Assembly: GCF_035083965.1 (NCBI RefSeq)
Contig: NC_089733.1
Coordinates: forward strand, 255,501-319,500
DNA length: 64,000 nt
From: Branchiostoma lanceolatum
Lineage: Eukaryota; Chordata; Leptocardii; Amphioxiformes; Branchiostomatidae
Direction of reading: 5' to 3'
A program made the position numbers and the translations under genes. The stretch's first letter is position 1; each line of letters opens with the position of its first letter. The notes under the pieces are model-generated. The model was not told where the DNA came from. It worked only from the letters and a program-made list of their open reading frames with translations, and did not search any database. This document shows, in pieces, positions 39,537 to 50,801 of the stretch.

Positions 39537-40937
39537 CAGACGAAGCCACTTAATTGCACCCCGGATAAAAGCACATTCCATTCAATTGCACTAAATCCCA
39601 AAATCCCAAACCGGTTCCCATTCACTGCATTGTTAGTGACTCCGCATAAATGCACCTCGCATTGTCACCAATGCCGGATAACTGCACCAAAATGTTTCAA
39701 AAATCCTCTTTCAAAAGTTGACTAAAAAGGTGCGGTAAAAATCGGCAAACGCTGTGCAAATGAGCCGATACATGCCGGTGTAAAGGCGCAATACCGCCAA
39801 TATGTTTAAAACTGTTTTGAGTAACAAAAGAAGGCGGTCTCCCTTGACAGTCACGTTAATAGGAATCGTATGGGAGGTCCCGGCGGGTCACGGGGCGTGT
39901 CGGAACCATTAAGAGTCGCACGCCATAAAGGCGGCATTACGCTTTGGCAGACAAAATGCTGTACTCAATAGAGATTGGTCTCTAACAGTTACCTGTACAC
40001 TGTATTATAACTGTGAATGCATTCAAGTTCGCAGGGATTTGATTTCGTGTTAAAGGAGTTCTAAAGTAGGGAAGGGGGTGCTATTTTCCAATAGATAATG
40101 CTTCAATAAGTACATTACCAGGCGATTTTTTATAGTTTTCGGAGAGTTGTCGGTGGTTTGAGGTTCGCGGCAGCACTATTGTCACATACTGCTGCAATAA
40201 TAAAAGACCGGCGTCTTTACGTACATCTAGTCGGAAACCACACAACGACTCGGCAAGGGCTACAGACGCGTAGGCGGACATGGCAGTCGCTTTTGGCGGT
40301 GCGGTGCTGACGTGATCATCTGTCACATTCTTTTACGGCAGAGCTGAATCCGCGTCCTAGAAACTTCCTGCACTCACCGGAACGAGGTATACGCGGGTTC
40401 GGTTCTGCTATAAGGAGAATGATCTGTCACTGATCTAAGTCATCTAACCATTTCTACCCACTGGATACATTGTACAATTCACAACCATGGTGTCGACGGT
40501 CAAATCTGTCCAGACATGAGAGGGGGCACTGCTCTGGACTCACCTGTAATCAGCTGCAGTAACCAAGTTTTAGTTTCAATTCCTAGTTTCATGGCGATAC
40601 ATAATTTACGTAAATCCACAACTGTACTCTACGTAATGTAACACAGAAACTGTTATCCCATGACGATGTTTCAGAATGCCTCCCCTGTAACGTTACGTGT
40701 GTTGTAAATTAATGCGGTAGATCGCATGGAAAAATGAAAGAATGCAAAATCAAAACAGGTTCGTAGTCATTTCTTTATATTCAGCAAAGGGTCAAGTTTT
40801 CTTTGTGCTAGTTTTTCTAACTAACAATACGCCCATGGTAGTGCGGTCCAGCTGGGCATTTCGCATAATTGCACCAGCCGGATAATTGCACACAAAAAGC
40901 TGACAGATGGTTGGTGCAGTTAAGCGGATTCTACTGT
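39537..40937. mobile_element. pogo/Tigger-like TIR element, non-autonomous
   Basis: Left end CAGACGAAGCCACTTAATTG and right end, in reverse, CAGTAGAATCCGCTTAACTG are imperfect TIRs continuing into GCACC and GCAATTATCCGG-type repeats. Both ends abut TA, the usual target of the Tc1/mariner-pogo superfamily. No transposase ORF is visible in 1.4 kb. Confidence 0.55.
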
Positions 40938-41301
40938 ATATCATATAACTTATATTGAATAGTCGAGTGTTTAGTCTTACGTTATGTAGAACTCATGAGC
41001 ATTGTTATATGCAAAGGCATATATGTCTTGATATTTTGTACTGCTTTTTTTAAATAATGCCACACATTGTACCTGTTACATTTGTTGTGCAATTAAGTTT
41101 GATTGATTGTCAGCACCGTACTGATGGATCTTGTTCTTTTTACCGCCTGGCTTAAACACCCTTCTCGGGCGAAGGTTGGTGGGATTGGATAGTACTAGGG
41201 GTTGGATGGTCGTTCATTTAGCTTATACTTAAGGTATACTTGATAACTAGAGGGGCAACATTTGCGAGCAAATGCAGATTGTTTACCTTCTCATGCTCTA
41301 T

Positions 41302-41331
41302 CCAAGGAGGTTTTATATAAAACCTCCTTGG
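41302..41331. repeat. Perfect 30-bp palindrome with AAGGAGGTTTTAT arms
   Basis: CCAAGGAGGTTTTAT followed at once by its exact complement. The same arm AAGGAGGTT recurs as a palindrome at 42.88 and 44.00 kb and as single arms at 43.45 and 51.38 kb. Confidence 0.85.
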
Positions 41332-41559
41332 TCTATCTTTACGTTTCTACCAGGAAGGATAAAGTGTTTATTTAGTTGATGCGTTGGCACAGGTCCATGA
41401 CACAGGATAAGTCAAGAAGAGACGAATGAATTCTCATACTTTTCGACCTGTGACCTTAATGAAGACCAACGAAATGGATGCATAATTTGTACAATCAATA
41501 AGGAAGATTTATATTTCAATTGCGCTTAATGATATAAATAGCATACTTATGACAAAGGT

Positions 41560-42290
41560 AACAAGGCTCAAGAGCAACATTTATTGATATGAATGATGTA
41601 AAATATGACAATTTGAATTTGTAATACATTGGTGACAAATGACAGAATATCTATTCTAGTGACACATGTAACGTTAAGATAAAGGTGAATATTATCAAAC
41701 ATTTTGTGAATTTGAACACTATTTGCATAATGAATGAGGCATTTCTGCAACAACTTTGATATTTGCAACATATGTAATCTAAAAATGGGAGATAATGAAT
41801 TAATATGGATCATTCCAATTAGAGACTTCTTTGCATATCTAATTAGCAAAGTATGCACTCGTATTCGTAATTTGGCTACATGAAATCGTCGGTGGCTACA
41901 GTGTCCGTGCTATGTTTGCATTCATCTCGCAAGCGCGTGTTGAAATCCAAGTAACGCAATTCACGGGGATGGGAGATTTATTTAATAGCACGGCGCACAC
42001 GCCTTTCAATGTAAAGTTGTTATCGAAAGTTTCACCGACAACACAAGTGTCCATTGAATTGTATACATAAGCATATCCTCTCCTTTGCTCTCTTTCAACA
42101 CAACTCGAATACCATGTTTTCTTCTCCTGTGCCCTTTCCAAAGAATGGCATATAGTCGCACAAACAGGTGAACTTCGGTAATTTTCGTCGAAGACACGGA
42201 AGCGTAGCGACAAATTGCGAGATAACATTATGCTTGCCAATAAACGAGTGCGTACATTGTCATTTCCCATGTGAAGACCGGGAGTACGAA
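41560..42290. other. Intergenic with octamer-type repeat fragments and an unassigned ORF
   Basis: 41.70-41.86 kb holds ATTTGCATAATGAATGAG-like strings related to the 22-kb repeat. A 124-codon minus-strand frame at 41896-42270 (MGNDNVRTRLLASIM...) matches nothing I know and is probably fortuitous. Confidence 0.4.
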
Positions 42291-42448
42291 AAACTATGTA
42301 ACGTTACATTTCCTATTTTGTGACATCTGCAATTTATGTAAAGGTAAAGGATTTTAAGGAATATATAATGCAATTTTGAGAAGATTTTAAGTAAAGACAA
42401 GGATGACTTTCGTGAAAATAACTTCAATTCCACTCTGCTGGTGACATG

Positions 42449-42498
42449 CTAAGGTGCCGTTCGCCTACATGAGTAAAACCTTACGCACGGCACCTTAG
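42449..42498. repeat. 12-bp perfect inverted repeat
   Basis: CTAAGGTGCCGT and ACGGCACCTTAG separated by 26 bases. Could be the ends of a tiny fold-back element. Confidence 0.6.
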
Positions 42499-42883
42499 CG
42501 GCCGTTTTAATACGTCGTGTTGCTTTTCAATCCAATACATGTTGACAATGACGACCGATTGCTCGATATACCAAAGACGGCGAAGACTCTGTTTTACAGA
42601 AATCGCTGGTTATCATGATCGCAAAAATTGACAAATCTATATCAAAAACGTCCCGCAGTTGCCAAGCATACTTTCATACTTGGTATGCAAGATTACATAT
42701 ACATGCGTTATTGTGCAGACTGCAGACCCATCCCACGCAGATCAAAAGCGGGCCGCCTGTCAATCATAATCAACATGCGAACTTCAAAGGATTACTTTGC
42801 AACATTTACGTCGCGCCGACTTATTATGTGCAAGCCGACCACGTACCTTAATATCCTTATCAAACACTTATCCGACCTGTATA

Positions 42884-42909
42884 AAGGAGGTTATACGGAG
42901 AACCTCCTT
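42884..42909. repeat. AAGGAGGTT / AACCTCCTT palindrome
   Basis: Arms of 9 bp around an 8-base spacer (atacggag). Member of the recurring palindrome set. Confidence 0.7.
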
Positions 42910-43116
42910 GCGTGTACATTTACCCTGACGGCGTTGTCCGACCTCCACTTGTGTAGCGGGACTGACGTTGCCTACCGCTGTACATGTATCACATGGTGAA
43001 CGGAATGACCATGACACAAGGTAACGTTACAAGGGGGGGGGGGGTATTCTACGCTACGGCATATCTTGTTTGTTCAGTCAGTTTAATCGCGAAATAAAGT
43101 TCTCAAGTCCCACGTT

Positions 43117-43117
43117 T

Positions 43118-43200
<83 letters not shown>
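43117..43200. repeat. (GT)n microsatellite
   Basis: About 84 bp of GT dinucleotides with two early interruptions. Reading frames through it are artefacts. Confidence 0.95.
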
Positions 43201-43202
<2 letters not shown>

Positions 43203-43299
43203 TTTGTATTTCACCTTTTTGTCTCAGGGTAAAAAAAAGCAATTTTGCATGACGATTGTTTGTATGTGTTTGTATGTAATAGCCACCACTAATCGGTGA

Positions 43300-45840
43300 G
43301 CTTGAATCGAACGTAGCCATTGCTTATGCTCAAATTTTCTTGGTAATGCAAAAATCGGTTAACTATACACCAATCCGTGTTTCACACAGACGACTGCTAG
43401 CGCTCTGTGCATAACCTTCTTTAATATTCAGCACGCTGGACGAAAACAAGGAGGTTTGAATATAGTCAGGGGACAACCAAAGTGCAATTTTATGTCACCC
43501 GCGAGGCCGAAGACGATACCATATAACGTTATCACAGTTGCCGGCCAGTGAGTGAAAATTTTATTGGGTATGAGTTTACCACTCAATTGCGTGTCATTTT
43601 AAGTTGACTCGTTGTCAAGCTGATCAAGTCGAGCTTCGGAAGACTGCTAGTGGTTGAAGCTGCAAAAAATGTCAACATTTTGCCGTCTGTCAACAATCCC
43701 TGTATTGTAACATTCAAGATCGCCAACATTGACGCCGGTAGCTAGATTTGCTACATATTCACCCGTCCACAGCAAAATGTGAGCATATATTTATTGTGTA
43801 GAAAAATGGTTTGTATTTGTGAAGAAGTCGGGTTTTTATATACATGGCTTTCAGAGAAAAAAAATGACGGCGCTGGTTGTGACCGCGGATGGCGCCAAAT
43901 CGGTGTTCCACTCCAGGGTGGCGTGTCAAAATGACACCGCTTTGGTGGTATTTCCATACCGACGATGGGGATACTTAAGAATGTGTTTACTTCTTTGAAG
44001 CAAGGAGGTTAAACCTCCTTGTTTGAAGGTAAAGATAAAAATCAACAAAACATCCAAGTAGCAACGTCGTATATCCGAGCGCCGTGTTTCATTCTGCCCG
44101 GTCGCGTGTTCCGAAGCTGAGGTCGTTGACCCCATTTCGAACGCAGTGTTCGATCGGTGTCCACTGAGCGGCCCGTTCGCTACGGTCGTTGACCTGCGGC
44201 CGTGGAATGTGTGATTCTAAAGTTCCGAACGGGTTCTAAAGGGATTCTAAAGTTCGATTTTGTGCTAAAAATGCCAGTTTTTTCACCAGTTTTTGCCGCA
44301 TAAAACCATTTTTTTTGCATCTATATGGGAAAAAGCGGCCATGGTGCAGTGTCGTATGTACAGGCCTACCAGCTTGCTGGATTTCAAGATATTCCAAGCT
44401 CTAGTTTTGGAGAGATTCATGTTTTTTATTTGTGCGGAGAAGACGAAGAAGAGGAAGAAGAGGAAGAGGAAACGTAGCAAAATCAATATGTTTACTTCTG
44501 TGAAGGTAAACATAAATATGCTAAGAAAACAGAGGGTTGTACAGCTCAAACTCGCAGAAACGCCACCCGGAAGTAAACAGACCCTATCTCTGACCTAGTT
44601 CCCGGTCATACCCATCCGCGTGACCCAACAACTCACATATGTTCTTACGCCACCTAAACTGCTGAACTTAACAATTTTCAACTAAAATGGGAAAGCTAAA
44701 ACCCTACCTGTTCCTTCTAACCAAAAAAGTCTCCAGATTGGGCAAAAAATTTCAAGGAAAAGAAAGGTTTCAAAGATTTTAAGTAGGGACTACAAACGAC
44801 TGCGCAACTCAACTTGGGGGTAAGCCCTATACTCCCTGAGTTCTGGGACATACCATTCTCTGGTGTCGGGGGGTGACACCTATCATAACAGTTATGTCAT
44901 ATTAGAATCTGTTTAGCTTTTATCTGTGCAACCACTTTCAATGTATTTCAAGGCAGATTTCAAACAAGCTTGTTGCATGTTGCAGGAAATTTTTTATCCT
45001 TACGAAGTCGATTCACTTTTCCGTTTTGGTGCTGCAGCTGCAACACAGGATGTGTTTTTACAGGGTTCCCTAGATTAGGCGCTCCGCTTGCTGGGGAGAT
45101 GATCTTCTGACGCGTGCAAAATATACATTTGCATGTAATTATATTAGACAGCACTTCAGGCGCGTGGGGCGGGCTAGAAGTTCTGATATCAGAAATATTT
45201 CGATAAGATATTTGTCTTGGTTGTCTTGTAACCGTCAGTGATCACCGTAAATGGCACATGATTTTGCAGTCGTTAATGGTTGGTCAAGTTCATACTAGTC
45301 ATTAAACATTTGCTGCTTCTCCCACTAAGAAATACCACTGTGTTGGTTATCATGTGTTTGTTTATTCATTAAGATAATGACCGGTTAATACTTTAGTAAG
45401 GAATGACGCCACAGCTTTTCTCGCCTGCCAGATAAATGCTCTTCAACAGCGGTGCGCATGCCCCATGCACACGCAATACCCCGGCAGCAAAAAATTGGGG
45501 GGGCAGAACTTTGGTATGACACCAACGTGGTAGGCATTAATTTCTTTTCTTGAAGCGAAATGTGATACTCAAGATAAATGTCGCAATTATTGTGACAATG
45601 CTAAGTTTAATTGTAGGTATGAGTTGTTTCTTAGATATCTGAAATGTACCACTTGAAAGGCTTGTATGATAGGGTTCCATTGTTGTAAATATACTTTTGG
45701 CGTAAGACAAGTATATCACTATTTCTTTTTAGCACTTTACGATCTTTTCAAAGTAAGGACAAAGGTCATCAATATGGCCAACTGTACCTTGTGATGTGGA
45801 TGATCTCAGTTTATAGATAGAGAGAGAGAAAGATAATAAA
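43300..45840. other. Intergenic, no gene recognised
   Basis: Contains the AAGGAGGTT palindrome at 44001-44021 and a 101-codon plus-strand frame at 44293-44598 with a Lys/Arg tract (KKRKKRKRKR) from a purine-rich run. I see no domain and no splice context. Confidence 0.4.
44001..44021. repeat. CAAGGAGGTT palindrome with 1-nt centre
   Basis: CAAGGAGGTT-A-AACCTCCTTG, perfect arms of 10 bp. Confidence 0.8.
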
Positions 45841-45847
45841 TAAATAG

Positions 45848-46172
45848 GGACGTCCCTCGGATAGGACGTTAAATGGAGGTCCCGTGTTTGAGGAGAGTCA
45901 CACCTTGAGCACGTAAAAGAACCCACCACATCTTTCGAAAAAGAGCAGGGGCATGCCCCGGTGTGCGTGGACCAAAACATTCCGGCCTAAATGGGGTAGG
46001 GAATTTCCCGAGCAGCCTTCGTAACCCCTGCTTCTCCTAGTGGGTCAGTGAAGTCAATACTTGTCTCGAGCATTGATATTTCTGACCTAGGGTGAAGAGA
46101 TGCTGCTACACTTAGAATTAGTTCAGTGCTTAGATGAGTGGCCCCCAATGGCCTTGCACTGAGCAAAATAGA
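45848..46172 (+). repeat. SINE-like element ending in (GATA)n
   Basis: Contains ggacgttaaatggaggtccc and cacgtaaaagaacccaccac, strings I associate with a SINE-like sequence widespread in invertebrates, and is followed directly by the GATA array, a common 3' tail position. No database check was possible. Confidence 0.45.
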
Positions 46173-46195
46173 TAGATAGATAGATAGATACTATT

Positions 46196-46289
<94 letters not shown>

Positions 46290-46301
46290 GGATGGATAGA
46301 T
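46170..46301. repeat. (GATA)n microsatellite
   Basis: About 30 GATA units with one interruption (actattata) near 46190. Confidence 0.95.
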
Positions 46302-46304
46302 TTT

Positions 46305-47730
46305 AATAAAAACTACATTGTTGTGTTTTCTGATTTCAGTCACCCTATGCCTAGGATGTTTTCTTTCTGTTGACTACTTCAAACGTAATTCCATTGAAAC
46401 AAAGATTTAAAAAAAAACATCTATCGGTACCATTTTTTTCTGAACGAGATTCGAGCAAATACTAAAGGTGACACCAAAGTAAACATCGCCTCGGGGGCGT
46501 GACCAAAATAAATTTACTTTCTCTTGATAAATCAAACTGCACAAGCAGGCTATTTGTCGTGGCTTTAGAAACCGCTCTTGATAGGCTGTCACCCGGAACG
46601 GTTGAGATCATCTAGACAGTAGGAGGATTTGTCATTCCCTCTTCGTTACGTCAGACCGTCGTCACCTGGGAAGCGACAGGTAAGCAGCTACTAAAGAACG
46701 TCTCTCTAAAAAACTGTACACCTTTTGTTGCATGTTGTTAGATATCTATGTATAACCTTTGCCCAGAAGGTTATGTTTTCGGGTGCGTGTTTGTATGTGT
46801 GTTGCAGTTATGGATTGATTTCCCCCCCCACCACCGCCTCTCCCCCGCAACTTTCATGGAACTGCATGGACCGATTTTGTTTACCGGTTCGGCCGTGAAA
46901 GCTATAAGATACCAAGCATTTGAGCTTAGTTATGTTCACACGCACTCAGATACAAGACAAGTAACGGCAAGTTCAATACGTCACATTCAACAATACTCTG
47001 ATTTAGTTTTATGGATGACATCGCCTGGGGACACCAAAACAAATGTGACAGGGTGATAAAAATCCGGCAAGGTGAAAAAATGCTGCTAAAATTTCAAAAC
47101 TACAGGAATACAAAGCTGGGAACACATTAGTTGAACAACAGAAAAGGATGTATAAAACAAACAACAAGTCTTTATTCGTGTATTTAGATAAAATGTGGTA
47201 GGCTGGTGATAATCGAAGGAGGAAGATTGTTTTGTTCTTCTTCCTCCTTCTTATCGTTCATATGCATATCCCTACGGAGAAAATCCAGGAGCAGTCGAAT
47301 TGACAAGCGAAGCGATCTTAACCACTACCTTAAGTCCACCATGCGCCTGAACTATCCCCACGTTTCTTTATGCGTGGCTGAAGAACCAAGTGAGAACTGC
47401 TTTGGATAGGAAGTATTTGACATTATCCATGCGATACCCGCTGTATGATGTAAGCTGTGCAAATGTAACGCCTTCTTGGCCAACATCTTAGGCATACCGA
47501 TCCACAAATACTTCAAAGTCTTCTTGTGTTCTTTGATGCTGACGTCTCAAACAAATTCATCAGGTTTTGCGGTAGAGCGTAACACGTTTTACAACAAGCC
47601 CGCTAACACTGGCCTCTTTGCAGCATTATGAGTCGATACAGCTGTGCATTCCGTGAAGATGATTTTTTTTAGAATAGACGAAAATCAATAAGTGTGCATA
47701 TGTTCTCCATAAATTGAAATCAGTGAGGAC
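46305..47730. other. Intergenic with repeat fragments
   Basis: 46757-46805 (tttgcccagaaggttatg...tttgtatgtgtg) resembles the left end of the 22-kb repeat. No coding sequence recognised in the remainder. Confidence 0.4.
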
Positions 47731-47967
47731 TTAAGCCCCTCTTTCACTGACACAGGACCCGCGACACATTGGTGACCTCGGTGCGACCATGCGATTTGAC
47801 ACAGCCCTCAGCGTATTTCATTGATAGAAAACGAACCTTTTAGGGTTTTTGTCTTGTCTTTTAGTCATACTTGTACGTTTTGCATGCTATTCCTATTATC
47901 CACTATCCAGTTTAGAACTCAGCGAGGTCTCCAACGTGTGGCGGGTCCAATGAGATAGGGGCCTTAG
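47731..47967. mobile_element. 237-bp inverted-repeat element, relative of the 5.3-kb MITE
   Basis: TTAAGCCCCTCTTTCACTGA at the left and, in reverse, CTAAGGCCCCTATCTCATTG at the right, both continuing to GGACCCGC.ACAC.TTGG. Non-coding. Confidence 0.6.
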
Positions 47968-48206
47968 CACCATGGACATAAGGTTGCTCCATAAAGTCGT
48001 CTGAAGGGTTGTTGCTAATAGCATGACAAAGGCGGTCATGTACATATAAGAAAAAGAAAATGGTAACTATCTAGATCTGGATTTATCTTGCTCTCATGAG
48101 CGCCCATCGCTGTTTAAGACACTGCAATACTTCAACTTCAACTTCAACTTAAACTACCCCCAGATGACCCCGCTAGGGGCAAAGTAGGGGGGGAGGAGGT
48201 CCCAGG

Positions 48207-49489
48207 CTAAGGCGGGCAGGCCTCCAGCCTGGCGCGGAAAGACTCAACGGTGGGAGCCGTAACAACCGCGCCAGGCAGGGCGTTCCACTCGGGTATGGTG
48301 CGGGGGAAGTATGAATATTTGTAAGAGTCTGTTCGGGCGTAAAGTGGTTGAAATTTGAGCGTGTGGCTTCCCCGGGTGCGCCCCTGAGCTGGTTTCAGTA
48401 GACTATCTGTATTAATATTGATGTGGTTATTAACTAGCTTATAGAAAAAGGTGAGGCGGGCGTTCCTCCTCCTTTCAGAGAGAAGGGTCCACTGCAGGTC
48501 ATTGAGCATTTGTGTCACGCTGCTAGTCTGCCGGTAGTCATTCAGAGTCACTCGGGCGGCCCTGCGCTGGACGGCCTCCACCGCCTGTATCCCTTTGGTG
48601 GTGTACGGGTCCCAGACGGTGGCACTATATTCCAAGTGGGGCCGCACCAGCGCTTTGTAACAAGTGGCCTTGACCCTAGATGGACAATGGGTCAAATTGC
48701 GCCGAATGACCCCTAGTACCCTGCCGGCTTTGCTAGTGGCGTAGTTGATATGGGTGTCCCACCGCAGATCGTCGGACAGTTGTACTCCAAGATAGGGGTG
48801 GGACTTGACACCGGTGAGGGCTTCTCCACTTAGGGAGTACTGGGTTAGGATGGGGTGCTTTTTACGGGTGATATGGAGGATGTGGCATTTAGAGGGATTG
48901 AACGACATAAGCCAACGATTTTGCCAATCTGTTAGCGCATCTAGATCAGACTGTAGACCTTGTGCGTCAGAAGGCGTGCTGATAGTTCGATAAATCAAGC
49001 AATCGTCGGCAAATAATCGAACGTGTGAATCTACGGAGCTGGGGAGGTCGTTAATATACAGTAGAAAGAGCAAAGGGCCTAACACTGTACCCTGAGGGAC
49101 CCCAGAGGTGACCCTGACAGCTTTAGATGTTCCGCCGTCAAAGACAACCCTCTGGGTTCTCTCTGTTAGGAAGGCCCTAAACCAAGACTGAAGAAGGTCA
49201 GAAATGCCATAGTGCTCAAGCTTGCTTAGCAGCCGCTCGTGGGGCACGGTGTCGAATGCCTTGCTAAAGTCAAGCACCGCGACATCGACCTGTTTGTTAT
49301 GGTCAAGATTGTTGGCCAAGTCTTGGAGGGTGAGTACCAGCTGGCTCTCACAGGACAGACCCTTCCTGAAACCGTGCTGCGCCGGGGACAGAACGCCATG
49401 AGTGTCAAGATGTTTCATCATGTGGCTGTGCACGATGTGTTCAAGCACTTTGCCACAGACCGATGTCAAAGACATAGTTGGAAGGCATT
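48207..49489 (-). pseudogene. Retrotransposon ORF, reverse transcriptase C-terminal part
   Basis: Contains SLTSVCGKVLEHIV, QHGFRKGLSCESQL, VLDFSKAFDTVPHE, SGVPQGTVLGPLLFLLYIND and the catalytic FADD box (LFADDCLIY), ending EACPP and a stop. All of these are classic RT motifs of the CR1/Jockey group. Confidence 0.88.
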
Positions 49490-50463
49490 GTTCTGTCACC
49501 CTTTTTGAAGATTGGAGCGATGTTAGCTGTTCTCCAATCCTCAGGTACGTCTCCCGTAGATATTGATTGGGAGAATATTGTCTGTAGTATTGGCGCAATT
49601 TGCTCGGCAACAGTTTTCAGGAGGCGAGGTGGTATTCCGTCTGGTCCTGTGGACTTGCTGGGATTAAGACTAGAGAGCTGTTTGGCTACCCCCTCCACTG
49701 AGATGTTAAGGGAGGGGATAGTTGGAACTACGGATTCGCCAAGGGTAGGAACGGTAGATTTATCCTCCCTGGTAAACACTGACTCAAACTGGGCTCCCAG
49801 TGCATCAGCCTTTTCCTGGGGGTCAGATGTTAGCACCCCCTGATGTCTTATGGCCGATGCACCAGTAGAGTCCTGTCTGAGAGATTTGACATAGCTCCAA
49901 AAGGCCTTGGGATTATCCTCGATGTTTGTCTCAAGGTAGTTGGAAACATAATCCCTATGGGCCTTCCTAACTCTCTGCTTAACTCCCTTCCTACACCTCT
50001 TGAACTTTGCCCAGGCTTCATGGGAGTTGGATCTTCTAGCCTTGGAAAAAAGTTCAGACCGCTTACGAAATGCTTTGCGAATCTGGGGTCTTATCCAAGG
50101 TTTGCTAGATTGTGGCCTCACTCGTTTCCTGGGAACATGCTTATTGGCAGCACCACTAACGGCTGCCTTAAACAGCTCCCAGTTTTCTGAGGCAGTATTA
50201 TGCTGTGCTTGGTCTGCGAACTCACGACTGTATGTTACCATATCCTGCTGGAGTGCATCGATGTTGGCTTTCCTCCACAGGTATATGAGTCGATCTTTCG
50301 TGTTTGATGTTTGGGGCTTTACTTGAACGTCAATCAGCGGGATGTCATGATCGCTGAGACCTGGCAAGATTTTGACTCTCTCCACTAAGGTGGAATTTGT
50401 GGTGAGAAACAGATCCAGGGTGTTCGAAGTTTGCCCCACAGTGTGAGTTGGTTCGCAGACCAT
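49490..50463 (-). pseudogene. Retrotransposon ORF, endonuclease C-terminus to RT start
   Basis: Codes for the endonuclease end with the SDH motif, then RT blocks SLNPSKSTGPDGIPPRLLK and NIAPIFKKGDRTMPSNY. The frame is lost right after SNY, where about 8 nt appear to be missing compared with the usual RPISLTSV block. Confidence 0.8.
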
Positions 50464-50530
50464 TTGTTCCAGACCGCAGTCATTGGCAATGCTGATGTAC
50501 TTGCTTGTGAGACTGGATGGGCAATAAACA

Positions 50531-50801
50531 AGAGGAGAAAGAAAATGTCAAAACAGGAGACATTCAAATTCCTGATGCCATGCTCGTATGAACGTATAAT
50601 GAACAAAGAATGTTAATATGTTTCCATATGTTTCCAAGAGAGAGAAAAATCTATCAGGTGTATAGATTAAGAATATAATATTAGTATATAGAGTATTTTA
50701 GAGTTAAACGTTTTGACATTTTACATCTATTAGACCGCTTGTGACCATATGTTCATTTACCCCTCTGGACATGAATGTGCAATAAAGATTATTATTATTA
50801 T
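50531..50801 (+). repeat. Possible retroelement 3' fragment with ATT tail
   Basis: Ends gtgcaataaagattattatt followed by ATT repeats, the look of a non-LTR 3' end on the plus strand, abutting the minus-strand retrotransposon. No coding part. Confidence 0.4.

Larger units (their letters stand above)
48128..50530 (-). mobile_element. CR1/Jockey-type non-LTR retrotransposon, 5'-truncated and frameshifted
   Basis: On the minus strand: the end of an endonuclease domain (GLSDHDIPLI), a basic linker, then reverse transcriptase, followed by an 80-bp 3' part ending in a (TTGAAG)-type tail. Much of the endonuclease is missing at the 5' end, as is usual for non-LTR copies. A small deletion breaks the RT frame near 49.48 kb, so this copy is dead. 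Confidence 0.85.

Noticed and set aside
41896-42270. 124-codon minus-strand ORF
   Set aside because: No recognisable motif, no splice context and surrounded by repeats; kept only as part of an unassigned region.
43070-43320. Short frames of alternating Cys/Val or His/Thr
   Set aside because: Translations of the (GT)n microsatellite.
44293-44598. 101-codon ORF with a KKRKKRKRKR tract
   Set aside because: The basic tract comes from a purine-rich simple sequence; no other evidence for a gene.
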